A stretch of 64,000 bases of DNA from Mesorhizobium sp. AR07 (GTDB lineage: Bacteria; Pseudomonadota; Alphaproteobacteria; Rhizobiales; Rhizobiaceae): positions 620,001-684,000 of the forward strand of contig NZ_CP080528.1 of assembly GCF_024746815.1 (NCBI RefSeq), given 5' to 3'. The notes under the pieces were generated by a model, which made no database searches, was not told where the DNA came from, and worked only from the letters and a program-made list of their open reading frames with translations. Below, piece by piece: positions 62,815 to 64,000 of the stretch; within the stretch, counting starts at the first letter, position 1, and every line of letters begins with the position of its first letter. The translations under genes and the position numbers were made by a program.

Positions 62815-64000
62815 TCAAGGCTCGATTGCCGGCTCGAACTGCATCGCGCCGAACACCATTGCGAGCGCCTTTTCCTTTCGCCAGATCTTCAAGCGGCGCT
62901 GCAACGTACGCAGCAACTGATCGGGATATTGCCCCGGACGCTCCGCCTGCAGACGCTCCAGCAATTCGCGGCTCGTCCGCCAGGGCTCTTCGTCAAACCA
63001 CGCTTGCAGTTATTTGGTGACGAGGGCGAAGGGATCCGGTCGCCGACGGCCCCGTTTTTGCTTCGGCTTGGCTTGCGCGGTTGGGCGGATTTCACCCTCC
63101 TTCCAAGCCGTCCGCAGGCCCGACAGGAACCGGTCGAGAGACGGATCGGCCGCCACAACCGATGGCGTGCCGGACCTGTCGGCGATGTCGACGAGGCGCT
63201 GCTGCGCTATCCGCATCTTGCTCAGCAACCGGACAGGGTCCAGCCGCGCATATGTTTGCGCGAGTGCGGCGCGAACCGGTTCCGGCGTCCGCGGATCCGC
63301 CAGCAATCGTTGGCAGGGCGTCGCCGGGCGATGATAACGCTTGCGCACGCGGGCGCCGTCCCGCTCCTTTGCGGCCAGCTTGAAGGAGGGCTGGAAGAAG
63401 TTCACGAACAGCCGCACCGTTGCATAGAGCTGCGCCAGGGCTGCGGCGGCTTCAAGCCCCTCCAGCCGGCGATAGCCGACGATGCGGCGCACCACGGCAC
63501 CGTTCTTCTGCTCGACAAAAGCCTGATCATTCTTGCGGTACGGCCGGCAGCGCGTGAACGCGACACCGGCCTCCTGAAAATAATCGCGCACCGTCTCGTT
63601 CAGGAACACGCTGTCATTGTCGGTGTCGAAGCCGAGAAGGTCGAACGGCAGCAGCCGCCGCAATTCCGTCAGCACCTCGCTCAGCAGCTTCTGCTCGCGG
63701 ACCAGCAACGGCGCGCATTCCGTCCATCCGCTCGCAACGTCGGTGAGAACCAGCGGCTGCACAACGCTGCCGCTCGTCACCGGGCCGCTGTGCGCCACCA
63801 GGTCGGCCTCCACAAAGCCGGGCGGTGGATCCTGCCAGTCGGAGAAGATGCGGATCGGTATGCTCCGCCGCAGCGCCGAGGATGGCGCGGGCCGCCGCCG
63901 CTTGCCGCCACCTGCGGTCTCGCGGACCGCGCGAAGCGCACGGTCGATCGTTGCCGCACTCATCGCCAAAAGCCGCGTCCGGATTTCCGGCGCAAGCTGA
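62815..64000 (-). pseudogene. Integrase-type IS transposase, cut by the window edge and carrying an in-frame stop
   Basis: The minus-strand frame is open from the edge (QLAPEIRTRLLAMSAATIDR). It contains VEADLVAHSGPVTSGSVVQP, DLLGFDTDNDSVFLNETVRD and FVEQKNGAVVRRIVGYRRLE (DDE core) and then RPDPFALVTK followed by TAA at 63010-63012. The same frame continues LQAWFDEEPWRTSRELLERL to TGA at 62815. Only the TAA separates the tail, so this is one nonsense mutation or a shortened but working protein. It is the same family as the split gene at 24361-26106. Confidence 0.8.

Noticed and set aside
1..64000. CRISPR arrays, tRNA or rRNA genes, prophage structural genes
   Set aside because: No regularly spaced short repeats, no tRNA-like cloverleaf with conserved loops and no phage structural motifs were seen.

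Overview
The window looks like accessory DNA (a megaplasmid, symbiosis-type island or similar) from an alphaproteobacterium of the Rhizobiales. The basis is the GC-rich coding style, the gene families present (an eut/doe-type ectoine catabolism cluster, polyamine-type ABC transporters, a DUF2285 fragment) and the insertion-sequence families (ISAzo13, IS66, IS21, IS110, ISL3, ISKra4, RIT). The genus is an inference; no rRNA, tRNA or housekeeping gene fixes it.

Layout. 1-3.7 kb: an IclR regulator, a decayed IS3 element and an IS66 relic. 3.7-10.7 kb: a metabolic block on the + strand with a complete four-gene polyamine/opine-type ABC transporter, a short-chain dehydrogenase and a large FAD oxidoreductase. 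10.9-11.5 kb: a truncated formaldehyde dehydrogenase gene and an IS5 scrap. 11.7-19.9 kb: an eight-gene minus-strand cluster resembling ectoine degradation (aminotransferase, CMD protein, two DoeA/EutD-like M24 hydrolases, an M20 deacylase, EutB, frameshifted EutC, EutA), read away from a divergent RpiR regulator with a strong palindrome between them. 21.2-34.8 kb: mostly mobile DNA (two ISAzo13 copies, IS21, IS110, a broken large serine recombinase), with an ATP-grasp gene and a dapF stump. 35-37.3 kb: a second polyamine-type ABC operon whose permease gene is cut off. 38.9-42.5 kb: a LysR regulator divergent from methylaspartate ammonia-lyase and a class III CoA-transferase. 42.6-64 kb: nested and shuffled mobile elements (IS66 inside IS5, a scrambled serine recombinase, an IS91 module, a RIT element inside an IS21 istB gene, ISKra4, ISL3, IS481 and IS5 relics, and an edge transposase), with one intact M20 amidohydrolase.

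How the genes fit together. The intact genes suggest uptake and breakdown of small nitrogen compounds: two polyamine-type ABC systems, ectoine/diaminobutyrate breakdown, and methylaspartate to mesaconate and probably mesaconyl-CoA. Each block has its own local regulator (IclR, RpiR, LysR). Around them the mobile DNA is heavily degraded: many genes carry one-base frameshifts, internal deletions or inverted halves.

The most informative mobile structures are: the RIT element, with three overlapping tyrosine recombinase genes between 68-bp nearly perfect inverted ends; a serine-recombinase element whose ends lie at the same codon of two different istB genes; and two ISAzo13 copies that differ by one noted base, one of them with its empty target site preserved elsewhere in the window.
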